Positions 25,807-35,835 of a DNA stretch of 64,000 nt are shown here, in pieces (the first letter of the stretch is position 1; each line of letters opens with the position of its first letter). This stretch comes from Candidatus Latescibacterota bacterium (GTDB lineage: Bacteria > Latescibacterota > UBA2968 > SICM01): the NCBI GenBank assembly GCA_009694805.1, contig SICM01000002.1:1-64000 (forward strand), in the 5' to 3' direction. The notes under the pieces are model-generated. The model did no database searches and had not been told where the DNA came from. It worked only from the letters and a program-made list of their open reading frames with translations. The translations under genes and the position numbers were made by a program.

Positions 25807-28488
25807 ATGTCCGACAAGACCAAGCGCATCCCCCTCACCATAGAGAACGCGGGGGGCGTGGAGCGGAAGGCGTGGCCGATCACCCAGGGCGTCCCGTTTG
25901 CGGACGGGGACCTCCCCAAAGGCACACCGGTGCGGGTGGTGGACGTCTCGGGGAAGGCGCTCCCCACCCAGTCCTCCTGCCTGGCGACCTGGAACAAGGA
26001 CCTGAAGTACGTCAAGTGGCTGCTGGTCGACTTTCAGGCGGACCTGGGGGCCGGCCAGACGGAGAAGTTCTTCCTGGAGTACGGTCCCGGCGTGGAGGCT
26101 GCGTCGCCGGAGCAGGGGATCAAAATAGAGCGGAGCGACGAGCGCATCCGCGTGGACACCGGCGCGCTCCGGATGGACTTCCGCGTCCCCACGCGCCAGC
26201 CGCGCCCGCCCGTGGCATCGGCTCAGCGGGCGCGGGACTTTCTGGCCGGCTGCTGGGTGAAGACGGAGGACGGCTGGCACGACGTCTTCCGGGGCAATCC
26301 GGGGCCCTACCTCTACCTGGTGGACACGCAGGGCCAGATCTACAACTCCTGCACCGCAGCGCCCACGCCGAGAGTGACCATAGAGGACGAGGGCCCGATG
26401 CGCGTCTGCGTCTGCGTCAAGGGCTACCACGCGACGGAGAGCGGAGTCCACCTCTGCCCCTTTGCGCTTCGGATTCACCTCTACGCCGGCAGGGGAGACG
26501 TGCGGATGTTCCACACCTTCGTGTTCGACCAGGAGCCGGAGATCCTGGAGTTCGCGGAGGTGGGGATGAGCTTCCCCCTGGACCTGGGAGATGGCCTCCG
26601 GATGTCCTTCGGCGGGCAGGAGAAGGCCCACGGGGCAGAACGCTGGGAGGAAGCGTACTTCCTTCAGGACTCAGACATATCCTACCGGGTCGCGCGGGAC
26701 GGGGAGCCCTTCGGGCAGGGCGAGAAGACGCGGGGATGGGCGGCACTGTGCGGGCGCGCAGCCTCCGCCTTCGTCGCCGTCCGCGACCTCTGGCAGCAGT
26801 ACCCGAAGGGCTACCGACTGAGCAGGGACGGGATCGACGTGCAGTTCTGGCCCTCGGAGTATGGGGAGGCCCTGACCTATTCGAACCCCTGGAAGGAGGA
26901 CTGCGTCTTCTTCAGCGGCCTGCGCGGCGGCCCCAAGGCACAGGCCGCCTCTCGCGATGAGGCCGCGGTCAAGCAGCTCCTGGAGATGTTCCCCACGGCC
27001 CCGCTCAACCTGAAGAGTTTTGCCGTCAAGGACATCGAGGATGTCCGCTGGGTGGAGGAGATGGTGGATAAGTACGCCCCCGACCGCCCGGCCTCTCACA
27101 ACGACACGGGCACGGAGAGCGGCGTCGGCGCGGCCAAGACCCACGAATTCTGGATGCGGTTCTCCCCCTCCCCGATCAGCGATGAGGAGGCGGAGGCGCT
27201 GGGGGTCTGCGTGCAGAATCCCGTCATCGCCCCGGCGGACCCCGCGTATATGTGCGCCACCCGCGCCGCGCGGGACCTGCACGGGGGGCCTGACCCGCGC
27301 TTCGAGGAGATCGACCGGCTGATGGACGGGGTCACAGAGCGGGTGGCCATCGAGCCGATGCGCCTGGGCCGGCGGTGGGGGTTCTGGTGGTTCGGACACA
27401 TGTGCTGCTCGCACAGCGCTGGTCCTGGCCTGGCCTACCTCCTCCACTATCCCGACGACCCGATCCGGGGGCTGCGACACGTGGGGCCCTACAACAACGA
27501 GGCGGACGACCCCTGCTGGGGGGTCTGGACGCAGTTCCTGCGCACGGGGCGGAGGGACTTCTTCCTGGCCGCCAGCGGCTACAGTCGGGCGATGGGGGAC
27601 GTGGGCATCTGCCACGCGCACCCGTCCAGGAACGTGGCCGGCCTGGTACACTATCACAACGCCTCCTTCTGGTCCGGCGGCTACAGCCCGTCGCACACGC
27701 TCAACACGGCCCTGCTCCTGCACTACTACACCACGGGCGACCGGCGGATGTACGACATCGCGCTGGAGGTCGCGGACTGGGCCGTGAACAACCAGGAGCC
27801 CTCCGGGATCATCTCCTGCCGACACGGGAGGCTCAACCGGGAGTTCACGGGGCCCCTGAACTGCGTGACCGAGGCCTACGTGGCGACCTGGATGCCGAAG
27901 TACGGGGACCTGGCGCGCCGGAGCCTGAACTGGCTGCTGCGCACGCAGGAGGAGGTGGGGGTGTATCCGGTCAGCGTCTACACGCGGGGGGAGCGGGGGG
28001 ACGAGGCGGTGATCGAGCCGACGAACCAGCCGCTGGCCCACTCCGGGACGATGTATCCGGCCTACTACGAGGGGCTGCGGCACTTCGACAGCCCCCTGTT
28101 GCGGGAGACGATCCTGAAAGAGGCGGAACACGTCATCGCACGGGGGGGCGGGGGGCACGTCATCGAGTTCTGCGCCATGGCCTATGAGCTGACGGGCGAC
28201 CCCATCTACGCCGCCGCGTGCAAGCGGGCGGTCTTCAACTACCGGGAACACGCCCTCGGCATCGTGGAGTTGCGCGGCCCCTCCGGCGGCGGCCTCTTCT
28301 CCGGCATCCGGAACGGCGAAATCTCCGTCTGCAAGGCGGTGACGGCGCGGGTCTGGGACAGGGACCCGGAGGGCCTGGCGAAGGGGGAGGAGCGGCTGAA
28401 GGACGTGGCCCGGCCCCCTGCGCTGCCCGCGTCCCCTGAGATCCTGGAGAAGCCCATCGGCGTGCCGGCGGGATATGATGTATCGTAG
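25807..28488 (+). CDS. PL26 exo-rhamnogalacturonan lyase/YetA-like protein, paralog 1
   Basis: N-term PITQGVPFADGDL...TWNKDLKYVKWLLVDFQADL RIFT-barrel-like pattern; C-term alpha/alpha-type region YNNEADDPCWGVWTQF, HYHNASFWSGGYSPSHTLNTALLLHYYTTGDRRMYD; strongly similar to 59943-62624. Confidence 0.75.
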   Translation: MSDKTKRIPLTIENAGGVERKAWPITQGVPFADGDLPKGTPVRVVDVSGKALPTQSSCLATWNKDLKYVKWLLVDFQADLGAGQTEKFFLEYGPGVEAASPEQGIKIERSDERIRVDTGALRMDFRVPTRQPRPPVASAQRARDFLAGCWVKTEDGWHDVFRGNPGPYLYLVDTQGQIYNSCTAAPTPRVTIEDEGPMRVCVCVKGYHATESGVHLCPFALRIHLYAGRGDVRMFHTFVFDQEPEILEFAEVGMSFPLDLGDGLRMSFGGQEKAHGAERWEEAYFLQDSDISYRVARDGEPFGQGEKTRGWAALCGRAASAFVAVRDLWQQYPKGYRLSRDGIDVQFWPSEYGEALTYSNPWKEDCVFFSGLRGGPKAQAASRDEAAVKQLLEMFPTAPLNLKSFAVKDIEDVRWVEEMVDKYAPDRPASHNDTGTESGVGAAKTHEFWMRFSPSPISDEEAEALGVCVQNPVIAPADPAYMCATRAARDLHGGPDPRFEEIDRLMDGVTERVAIEPMRLGRRWGFWWFGHMCCSHSAGPGLAYLLHYPDDPIRGLRHVGPYNNEADDPCWGVWTQFLRTGRRDFFLAASGYSRAMGDVGICHAHPSRNVAGLVHYHNASFWSGGYSPSHTLNTALLLHYYTTGDRRMYDIALEVADWAVNNQEPSGIISCRHGRLNREFTGPLNCVTEAYVATWMPKYGDLARRSLNWLLRTQEEVGVYPVSVYTRGERGDEAVIEPTNQPLAHSGTMYPAYYEGLRHFDSPLLRETILKEAEHVIARGGGGHVIEFCAMAYELTGDPIYAAACKRAVFNYREHALGIVELRGPSGGGLFSGIRNGEISVCKAVTARVWDRDPEGLAKGEERLKDVARPPALPASPEILEKPIGVPAGYDVS

Positions 28489-28534
28489 GGGCGATCCTTG
28501 CCTGCCCTGAGCAGCGTCGAAGGGTGATCGCCCT
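28485..28534. repeat. Compound repeat: family C hairpin arms with CCCTGAGCAGCGTCGAAGGG element inside
   Basis: GTAGGGGCGATC (outer) ... CCCTGAGCAGCGTCGAAGGG ... GATCGCCCT (outer). Confidence 0.75.
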
Positions 28535-28568
28535 GACCCTTGGGGCCGTCTGCGTGAAAGGAGACCGC

Positions 28569-29363
28569 ATGCGTAAGAACCGACTTCGTGAGCTGTTGAA
28601 GGCGGGAGACCCGAGCGTGGGCACCCACCTCCAGATCTCCTGGCCATCCATCATAGAACTGGTGGGTCACTCCGGGATGTTCGACTACGTGGAGTTCGTG
28701 GGCGAGTACGCGCCCTATGACCTGTACACCCTGGAGAACATGGGCCGGGCCGTGGACCTGTTCGACCACATGACCGCCATGATGAAGATCGAGCAGCAGC
28801 CGCGCACCTACCTGGCGGTCCGGGCCATCGGCTCCGGCATCCAGAACCTGCTGTTCGCCGACCCGCGCACCGTCGAAGATGTCCAGGAGTGCGTGCGCTC
28901 GGTCCGAGCGGAATCCCCGGAGACGGGCGGGATTCACGGGGTCGGCATGCGTCGGGATGTCGGGTTTGTCATGGAGGCGGGCTCCCCGGCGTTCGTGCAG
29001 GCCCTGGAGGATGCGGTGGTGGCCGTCATGATCGAGAAGGACTCGGCGGTGAAAAACCTGGAGGCCATCCTGTCGGTGAAGGGCGTGGACATGGTGCAGT
29101 TCGGGCCCGCGGACTATTCGATGAGCATCGGCCTGGTGGGGCAGTTCGGCCATCCGAAGGTGAAGGAGGCGGAGCGCTACGTGATCGAGACCGCGCTGAA
29201 GATGGGCGTCACGCCCCGCGCCGAGATCTCCCGGCTCGACCGGGCCAAATACTACACGGACATGGGGGTGCGCCATTTCTGCGTGGGGACCGATGTGAGC
29301 ATCCTCTTCGACTGGTTCAAGGAGAACGGCCAGGGGATGAAAGAGATATTGTCGAAGGTGTAG
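28569..29363 (+). CDS. HpcH/HpaI aldolase/citrate lyase family protein
   Basis: VGTHLQISWPSIIELVGHSGMFDYVEFVGEY, VDMVQFGPADYSMSIG. Confidence 0.85.
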   Translation: MRKNRLRELLKAGDPSVGTHLQISWPSIIELVGHSGMFDYVEFVGEYAPYDLYTLENMGRAVDLFDHMTAMMKIEQQPRTYLAVRAIGSGIQNLLFADPRTVEDVQECVRSVRAESPETGGIHGVGMRRDVGFVMEAGSPAFVQALEDAVVAVMIEKDSAVKNLEAILSVKGVDMVQFGPADYSMSIGLVGQFGHPKVKEAERYVIETALKMGVTPRAEISRLDRAKYYTDMGVRHFCVGTDVSILFDWFKENGQGMKEILSKV

Positions 29364-29406
29364 GAGAGGCGCGCCAGGCCACCCGCTGGCAAGGAGGTTT
29401 ATCTCA

Positions 29407-30201
29407 ATGGACGACTGTCCCGTCACCGAAGAGCGCGTCCGGTTCTACCAGGAGAACGGCTACGTCCAGTTCAAGAACTTCTTTTCGCGTGAGGAGATCG
29501 CGGCGCTCGGAGAGGCCCTGGATCAGGCCGTGGCGAACAAACGGGAGCGCATCATCGGCCAGAAGGGGCCGGTGGCCGAGAACTACGCCCTGGTGTTCAA
29601 TCAACTGGTCAACCTCTGGACGGACTATCCGGCGGTGAAGCCCTGCACGTTCCATCCGAGACTGGCCGAGTCCGTCCGGCGCCTGTCCGGGAGCCGGCAC
29701 GTGCGGCTCTACCACGACCACGCGCTGATCAAGCCCCCGGGCGAGAAGAGCCGGGAGACGAACTGGCACCAGGACGCCCCCTACTGGCCGATGAACCCGG
29801 TGGGTGCGCTGTCGGCCTGGATCGCGGTGGACGACGTGGACCTCCAAAACGGTTGCATGCAGTTCATCCCGGGCTCCCACAAGTACGGCAAGCTGGAGCC
29901 GATCAAGCTGGGGGTGGACGGAGAGAGCGTCGTCGAGAAGATGAAACAGGCGGGGCAACCCGTCGGGGAGCCGGCGGTGATGGACATGCCCGCGGGCGGG
30001 GTGACGTTCCACCACGGATGCCTGTTCCACTACGCCACGCCCAACCGGTCGGACAGGCCCCGCCGGGCGTTTGCGATCATCTACATCCCGGACTACGCCG
30101 TGTTCACGGGCGGCAGGGAAGCGGCAGGGGCCGGAGAGGAGATGGAGGCGGGCAAGCCGTGGGACCATCCGCTGCATCCGATCCTGGCGGGAGAACCTTA
30201 A
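29407..30201 (+). CDS. Phytanoyl-CoA dioxygenase family Fe(II)/2OG oxygenase
   Basis: YQENGYVQFKNFFS; HxD...H: NWHQDAPYW ... VTFHHGCLFHYATPNRSDRPRRAF. Confidence 0.9.
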   Translation: MDDCPVTEERVRFYQENGYVQFKNFFSREEIAALGEALDQAVANKRERIIGQKGPVAENYALVFNQLVNLWTDYPAVKPCTFHPRLAESVRRLSGSRHVRLYHDHALIKPPGEKSRETNWHQDAPYWPMNPVGALSAWIAVDDVDLQNGCMQFIPGSHKYGKLEPIKLGVDGESVVEKMKQAGQPVGEPAVMDMPAGGVTFHHGCLFHYATPNRSDRPRRAFAIIYIPDYAVFTGGREAAGAGEEMEAGKPWDHPLHPILAGEP

Positions 30202-30214
30202 ACAGGAGGTGTTT

Positions 30215-31099
30215 ATGCCTGAGGTCGAACGCATCGCCGACATGAAGGCCCTGGTGGGCGAAGGTCCCGTGTGGGACCCGAAAAAACAGATCCTCTACTG
30301 GGTGGACATCCAGGGAGGCCGGATGTTCCGCTACGACCCGGCCCGGAACCTCCACGAACAGATTCACGACGGGCACAACGTCGGGGGACTGATGGTCAAC
30401 CGGCAGGGCGGCCTCCTCACCTTCATCTGGGACGGACTCGTGCTCTGGAACTCGGACGAGGACTGGGTGAACCTCCGGAAGGAGTACAACGGGGACATCC
30501 TCCGCTTCAACGACGTGATCGCCGCCTCCAACGGCAGCGCCTTCGGGGGGTCTTACTTCGACGATCACCCGGGCAAACTCTTCCGCTTCGACCCCGACGG
30601 GAAGGTGGAGGTCATCGCCGAGGACGTCATCTGCAGCAACGGGATGGGGTTCTCGCCGGACGACAGGACCTTCTACCACACGGACGCCCTGCGGCGCATC
30701 ATCTACACCCACGACTACGACCCCGCGACGGGCCGTGTGGAAAACCGTCGCCCCTTCATCCAGCTCCCGGACGACATGGGCTTTCCGGACGGGATGACCG
30801 TGGATGCGGAGGGGTTCCTCTGGAGCGCCGTCTGGGGGAGCGGATGCGTCATCCGGTTCGACCCGAAAGGGAAGGAGGAGCGGCGCGTCCCCCTGCCGGC
30901 CCGTCAGACCTCCAGCGTGATGTTCGGAGGCCCGGACCTGACCGACCTCTACGTGACCTCGGCGAGCATCGAGGCCGCCCCGGACGAACTCGATCCCGAC
31001 AAAGAGAACTATCGCGGAGGGTCGCTCTACCGGGTGCGGGGCCTCGGCGTCAAGGGGCGGGAGGAGTATGAGTCCAACTTCGCCTGGCCGAAGAGATAA
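30215..31099 (+). CDS. SMP-30/gluconolactonase family protein
   Basis: LVGEGPVWDPKKQILYWVDIQGGRMFRYDP; NGMGFSPDDRTFYHTD; FPDGMTVDAEGFLWSAVWG. Confidence 0.92.
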   Translation: MPEVERIADMKALVGEGPVWDPKKQILYWVDIQGGRMFRYDPARNLHEQIHDGHNVGGLMVNRQGGLLTFIWDGLVLWNSDEDWVNLRKEYNGDILRFNDVIAASNGSAFGGSYFDDHPGKLFRFDPDGKVEVIAEDVICSNGMGFSPDDRTFYHTDALRRIIYTHDYDPATGRVENRRPFIQLPDDMGFPDGMTVDAEGFLWSAVWGSGCVIRFDPKGKEERRVPLPARQTSSVMFGGPDLTDLYVTSASIEAAPDELDPDKENYRGGSLYRVRGLGVKGREEYESNFAWPKR

Positions 31100-31117
31100 C
31101 AGCGTGTACGGAGCGTC

Positions 31118-31165
31118 CTGGACTCTAGAATCTGGATTCTGGATTCTGGATTCTGGATTCTGGAC
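31118..31165. repeat. Heptamer tandem repeat (TGGATTC)n
   Basis: TCTGGATTCTGGATTCTGGATTCTGGATTCTGGAC. Confidence 0.85.
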
Positions 31166-31182
31166 TTTTTATGGGGTGATCC

Positions 31183-32076
31183 ATGCCCGAAGGCATTCTT
31201 GAGCGCCTCGCAAGAGGCCCCGTCCTCGGCGACGGGGGGTACGTCTACATCCTGCGTCAACGGGGCCTGCCGATGGCTGGCTACTCCCCTCAGGACGTCC
31301 TGACGCACGCCGACGCGGTGCAGCAGCTCCAGCAGGCGTTCTTCGACGCCGGGGCCGAGGTGCTCCAGGCCCAGACGTTTCAGGGCACGCGCAACCGGCT
31401 GGAGGAGGTGGGGCAGGGGGACCAGTTCGAGACCATTCACCGGAAGGCGATGGAGATCGCCCGGGACATCTCCCGGGGCCGGGCGCTCATCGCCGGGACC
31501 GTGGGGTCTGCCCTCGGGTCGCGCTACCGTATGGGCGACCGGGACCGGGTGCGCCCCTGGTACGAGGAGGAGTGCGCCCTCCTGAAGGACCTCGGTGCGG
31601 ATTTTCTGATCCTGGAGACATTCTACTTCCTGGAGGATGCCCTGGCCGCCCTGGAGGCGGCAAAGCCCACGGGCCTGGTCACGATGGTGACGATGTCATG
31701 CAAGCCGGTCCTCACCTCCCGCGAAGGGTTTCAGATGGACTATTGCGCCAAGATCCTGAAGGACGAGGGGACGGACATCGTGGGCCTGAACTGCATGCAG
31801 GACCCGGCGCTGATGCTGCCGCTGATGGAGCGCATCCGGAAGGCCGTGGACGGGCCCATCGCGGCGCAGCCCGTGGCCGTGGAGTGTCACCCCTACGCGA
31901 CCCACATGGGTGAGCGGGAGGGGCCGTGGACAGATCACGTCCTCTCCCCGCAGGACATGGCGGACTTCGCCCGGCGGGCGCTGGAGATCGGGATCGACTA
32001 CATCGGCTCCTGCTGCGGGTCGGGCCCCGAACACGTCAGGGCGATGGCCGAAGCCATGGGGCGAACCTCCCGATGA
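31183..32076 (+). CDS. Homocysteine S-methyltransferase family protein
   Basis: GAEVLQAQTFQGTR; GLNCMQDPALMLPLMERI; Zn-type CC motif IGSCCGSGPEHVRAMAEA. Confidence 0.88.
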   Translation: MPEGILERLARGPVLGDGGYVYILRQRGLPMAGYSPQDVLTHADAVQQLQQAFFDAGAEVLQAQTFQGTRNRLEEVGQGDQFETIHRKAMEIARDISRGRALIAGTVGSALGSRYRMGDRDRVRPWYEEECALLKDLGADFLILETFYFLEDALAALEAAKPTGLVTMVTMSCKPVLTSREGFQMDYCAKILKDEGTDIVGLNCMQDPALMLPLMERIRKAVDGPIAAQPVAVECHPYATHMGEREGPWTDHVLSPQDMADFARRALEIGIDYIGSCCGSGPEHVRAMAEAMGRTSR

Positions 32077-32148
32077 CCTGTTGCTCGTGAAGTCTTCTTT
32101 TTCTCTGCGATCTCTGCGCTCTTGGCGGTGAATTTTTTGAGGGCATCG

Positions 32149-33882
32149 ATGTCGAATCCGATTTACATCACGGATCTAAGCGTGTGCGAGCCCGGGACGG
32201 CGCTGTCCCCGGAGGCCCGGAAGGGATGCTGGTCGGTCTGGGACTACGAGACGCACGAGCACAGGGGCGTCCAGATGAGCGGAAAAATGCTCTATGCCAA
32301 CGCCCAGGTGGAGCCGCCCCCGGTGACGCTGAAGCTGGGGCGTTCCGGTTGGCACGCCATCTACCTCGGTTTCTACTATTCGGACTTTCCGAACAGCCAC
32401 GCGGTGCGGGTGCGGCTGACCGGAGACCGGTCCTTCCACCGGGTCCAGGCCGAGACCACGAGCGCCAAGGACGGAAACCATACGGAGCAGAACATCAACT
32501 ACAGCCTCCTGGCCGAGACCCTCTGGCGCACGGCGGACCTTACAGGGCAGGACCTCGTCATCTCCCGGCCCAACCCGAAGGGACTCGCCGCGCGCCAGGG
32601 CTACACGAGCCTGGCCTACGTGAAGCTGGTCCCGCTGTCCGAGGCCGACCTGAAGGACCATCGCCGCCTGACCTCCACGCCGGAGACCCGGCGTCTGATC
32701 GCGGTGTTCGACGGGGCCTTCGGTGGAGGCTGGTGGCCGGAGTCGAAGGAGGAACTCTACGAGGACATCGACCCGCTCGCGGACACGGACGTGGACATCC
32801 TGCTCTGCACCATGGCGCGGTTTGACATCACCTACTACCCGAGCCGGATCGGCGAGATGCGGAGCCTCAAGCGGGCCTTCTACCATCAGGAATACACGGC
32901 CCAGGCGCAGGTCCTGGCCCAGATGCAGAAAAAGGGCCTGGACATGCTCCGCATCTACATCGACCGGGCGCACACGCACGGGCTCAGGTTCTACGCGACC
33001 AACCGGCCCGCAGGTCCCCATCCGCCGCCGTTTCATCTGACCGGAGAGGGCCCGCTCTACCGGAAGCACCCCGAGTTCCGCTGTGTCACGCAGAGCGGTC
33101 AGTCCGTGCCCCACCTCAGCTTTGCCTTCCCGGAGGTCCGCAGACGGCTGATCGACCTGCTGCGCGAGCAGGCCGAGGCCGGGGCGGACGGCGTCTCCAT
33201 CATGTTCAACCGGTCGCACCCCTGGGTGCTCTTCGAGGAGCCGGTGTGGACGGCGTTTGCGGAGCAGCACGGCGCGGACCGGGCGAAGCTGGACCCGATG
33301 GACGAGGGGTGGTGCCGCCACAAGGCCGGGTACCTGACGGCGCTCGCGCGGGAGCTCCGGGAGGCGATGGACGAGGTGGGCCGCCAGCAGGGACGGCGCA
33401 TCGGGATCGGGCACATGGTGATGGGCACGGACCGGAGCCGGCTCTATTTCGGGATAGACACGGAGACCTGGATGCGGGAAGGGCTGGTCGATTTTCTGAT
33501 CGTCCACCCCTACAACTACCACGAGCGCCCCTTCCCCGGCGGCGACGAGAGCGTGGAACGGGCCGTGCGCGAACTGAGGCCGACGGCGGACGAGACGGGC
33601 GTGAAGGTCTATGCGGATGTCTACCCGAGGCGGATCCCGGGCCACGTCTACCTGGACCGGGCGCGGGCGCTCTACGGCGCGGGCGCGGACGGTCTGGCCT
33701 ACTGGGACATCGAAACCCGCGTCAACCGGAAGAGCGAATGGTTCACGTCAAGCCGGATGGGACACGTGGACATGCTGGACGACTGGCCGCTCGACCTGAA
33801 CAGCCATTTTGACCGCATCCCGTTGAAGAGCGTGGCGGGCCTGGTCACGGACCGGGCCTACAGCGGGCATACGAACGGATAA
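32149..33882 (+). CDS. Uncharacterised GH-like TIM barrel protein, paralog 2
   Basis: MSNPIYITDLSVCEPGTALS, WVLFEEPV, VKVYADVYPRR, RKSEWF; full-length similarity to 23615 gene. Confidence 0.8.
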   Translation: MSNPIYITDLSVCEPGTALSPEARKGCWSVWDYETHEHRGVQMSGKMLYANAQVEPPPVTLKLGRSGWHAIYLGFYYSDFPNSHAVRVRLTGDRSFHRVQAETTSAKDGNHTEQNINYSLLAETLWRTADLTGQDLVISRPNPKGLAARQGYTSLAYVKLVPLSEADLKDHRRLTSTPETRRLIAVFDGAFGGGWWPESKEELYEDIDPLADTDVDILLCTMARFDITYYPSRIGEMRSLKRAFYHQEYTAQAQVLAQMQKKGLDMLRIYIDRAHTHGLRFYATNRPAGPHPPPFHLTGEGPLYRKHPEFRCVTQSGQSVPHLSFAFPEVRRRLIDLLREQAEAGADGVSIMFNRSHPWVLFEEPVWTAFAEQHGADRAKLDPMDEGWCRHKAGYLTALARELREAMDEVGRQQGRRIGIGHMVMGTDRSRLYFGIDTETWMREGLVDFLIVHPYNYHERPFPGGDESVERAVRELRPTADETGVKVYADVYPRRIPGHVYLDRARALYGAGADGLAYWDIETRVNRKSEWFTSSRMGHVDMLDDWPLDLNSHFDRIPLKSVAGLVTDRAYSGHTNG

Positions 33883-33894
33883 TAAGGAGCGTCT

Positions 33895-34710
33895 ATGCGG
33901 CATATCCGGGAGCTTTTCGACCTCACGGGCAGGACCGCCCTCATCACCGGCGGGGCCACGGGCCTGGGGTATCAGATGGCGACCGCGCTGGCCGAGGCCG
34001 GCGCCGCTGTGGCCCTGGCCTCGCGCCGGGAGGAACTCTGCCGGGAGCAGGCCGGAGAACTGGCGAAGGCCACCGGCGTACGCACCCTGGGGCTGCGGCT
34101 GGACGTGGGGGTCAAGGCGGAGGCCGAGGCGGCGGTGGAGGCGGTCGTCCAGGCGTGGGGACACCTCGACATCCTGATCAACAACGCGGGCGGGTCCGCG
34201 CCGGGGGACACGGTCGCGCTCAGCGAACAGGTCTGGTGCGAGACCCTCGACAAGAACCTGAACGGGGCCTTCTACTGCGCCCAGGCCGCGGGCCGCCACA
34301 TGATCCCCCGGCGTCAGGGCAGCGTGATCAACACCACCTCGGTCTTCGCCTCCCTCGGCACGGACGGGCGGATCTACGTGGACCCGTCGCAGCCCCCCCT
34401 GGAGAACGTGGCCTACAACGCCGCCAAGGGGGGGGTGCTGAACATGACGCGGGGGCTGGCCACGGTCTGGGGAAGGCACGGCATACGGGTGAACTGCATC
34501 AGCCCCGGCGCGTTCATCGTGGAGCGGCTGGTGAAGCGGCTGGGGGACATGAAGGAGGCGCTGGTGCAGCGCTGGAGCGACCGGACGCCCCTGGGCCGCG
34601 TGGGAGAGGACGACGACCTGAAGGGCGCGGTGGTCTTCCTGGCCTCCGATGCCTCCAAGTACGTCACGGGCGCGGAGATCGTCGTGGATGGAGGATGGAG
34701 CATATGGTAA
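33895..34710 (+). CDS. SDR family oxidoreductase
   Basis: TGGATGLGYQMATALAEAGA, INNAGG, YNAAKGGVLNMTRGLA, PLGRVGEDDDLKGAVVFLASDASKYVTGAEIVVDGGW. Confidence 0.93.
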   Translation: MRHIRELFDLTGRTALITGGATGLGYQMATALAEAGAAVALASRREELCREQAGELAKATGVRTLGLRLDVGVKAEAEAAVEAVVQAWGHLDILINNAGGSAPGDTVALSEQVWCETLDKNLNGAFYCAQAAGRHMIPRRQGSVINTTSVFASLGTDGRIYVDPSQPPLENVAYNAAKGGVLNMTRGLATVWGRHGIRVNCISPGAFIVERLVKRLGDMKEALVQRWSDRTPLGRVGEDDDLKGAVVFLASDASKYVTGAEIVVDGGWSIW

Positions 34711-35756
34711 AAAAATACAAAGTCTGCCTGATCGGCTGCGGGCGCATGGGGGCCACCATCGACGACGAGGTGAAGGACCGGCCCGACGCCCATCTCTTCC
34801 TCCCCTATTCCCACGCCGCCGCGATCCAGGCGATGGAGGAGGCGGCGTTTGTGGGCGTGTCGGATGTGATGGCGGACAAGGTGGAGACCATCCGGAAACG
34901 CTATGGCGTCGAGCGGGGCTACACGGACTACCGGGAGATGATCGAGAAGGAGCAGCCCGATGTGGTCTGCATCGCCACGCGGCCCGCCTCCCACCGGGAA
35001 CTGGTCGTCTGCGCGGCGGAGCGCGGAGTCAAGGGCATCTACTGCGAGAAGCCCCTCTGCTGTTCGATGGAGGAGGCCGATGCCATGGGGGAGGCCTGCG
35101 ACCGGTATGGCGTCAAATTCAACTACGGGACCCAGCGGCGCTACATGGACCCCTACCTGCGCGTCCGGGAGCTGATCCGCGCCGGCGAGGTCGGAAACGT
35201 GAGCGCCGTCGTCGCCGCCTGCGGCGTCGGGTCCGCCCTCTGGAGCCACACGCACGCGGCGGACATGGTCCTGTTTCTGGCGGACGACGCCGAGATCGAC
35301 TATGTCCAGGGCGCGGCGAACGTCGATCCGGCGGACTTCGCGGACAACCGGGTGGACGGCGACCCCGGCATCCCGATGGGCTACGTCCGGTTCAAGAACG
35401 GCATCCACGCCTACCTGACGGCCGGGACCGGCTACGAGTTCGAGGTCAGCGGGTCCAAGGGGAAGCTCCGGACGCTGAACAACGGGCTGGCGGCCCAGTG
35501 GCGGAAGGTCGGGGCGTGGAACATCCTGGAGGAGGTCCCCTTCCCGGAGATCCGGCGCGCCAGCGGCACGGTGGCAGGCATCCGGGACGTGGTCCAGGCG
35601 ATGGAGGCCGGTCGGGAGACGCAGGGGGACATCCACCTGGCCCGGCGGAGCCAGGAGATGATCATGGGACTCGTCGAGTCGGAGCGCCTGAACGGTGCGC
35701 GGGTGAAGTTTCCGATGGAGAACCGGAGTCTCTACATAGGCAAAAAGGACTGGTGA
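34704..35756 (+). CDS. Gfo/Idh/MocA family oxidoreductase
   Basis: VCLIGCGRMGATI; GIYCEKPLCCSMEEADAM; overlaps the SDR stop. Confidence 0.9.
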   Translation: MVKKYKVCLIGCGRMGATIDDEVKDRPDAHLFLPYSHAAAIQAMEEAAFVGVSDVMADKVETIRKRYGVERGYTDYREMIEKEQPDVVCIATRPASHRELVVCAAERGVKGIYCEKPLCCSMEEADAMGEACDRYGVKFNYGTQRRYMDPYLRVRELIRAGEVGNVSAVVAACGVGSALWSHTHAADMVLFLADDAEIDYVQGAANVDPADFADNRVDGDPGIPMGYVRFKNGIHAYLTAGTGYEFEVSGSKGKLRTLNNGLAAQWRKVGAWNILEEVPFPEIRRASGTVAGIRDVVQAMEAGRETQGDIHLARRSQEMIMGLVESERLNGARVKFPMENRSLYIGKKDW

Positions 35757-35766
35757 CACACCGCTT

Positions 35767-35812
35767 GTAGGGGCGAAGCTTGCTTCGCCCTGCTTCGCCC
35801 TGCCGCGCCCCT
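35767..35812. repeat. Family C-like element with tandem GCTTCGCCCT units
   Basis: GTAGGGGCGAAGCTTGCTTCGCCCTGCTTCGCCCTGCCGCGCCCCT. Confidence 0.65.
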
Positions 35813-35835
35813 GACCATTCTGAGGAGATCCGCCC

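Noticed and set aside
26671-28647. Minus-strand 658-aa ORF
   Set aside because: Antisense shadow of the PL26-like gene.
31118-31165. CRISPR-like array
   Set aside because: Units are 7 bp with no spacers; simple tandem repeat. No CRISPR array or cas gene seen in the window.
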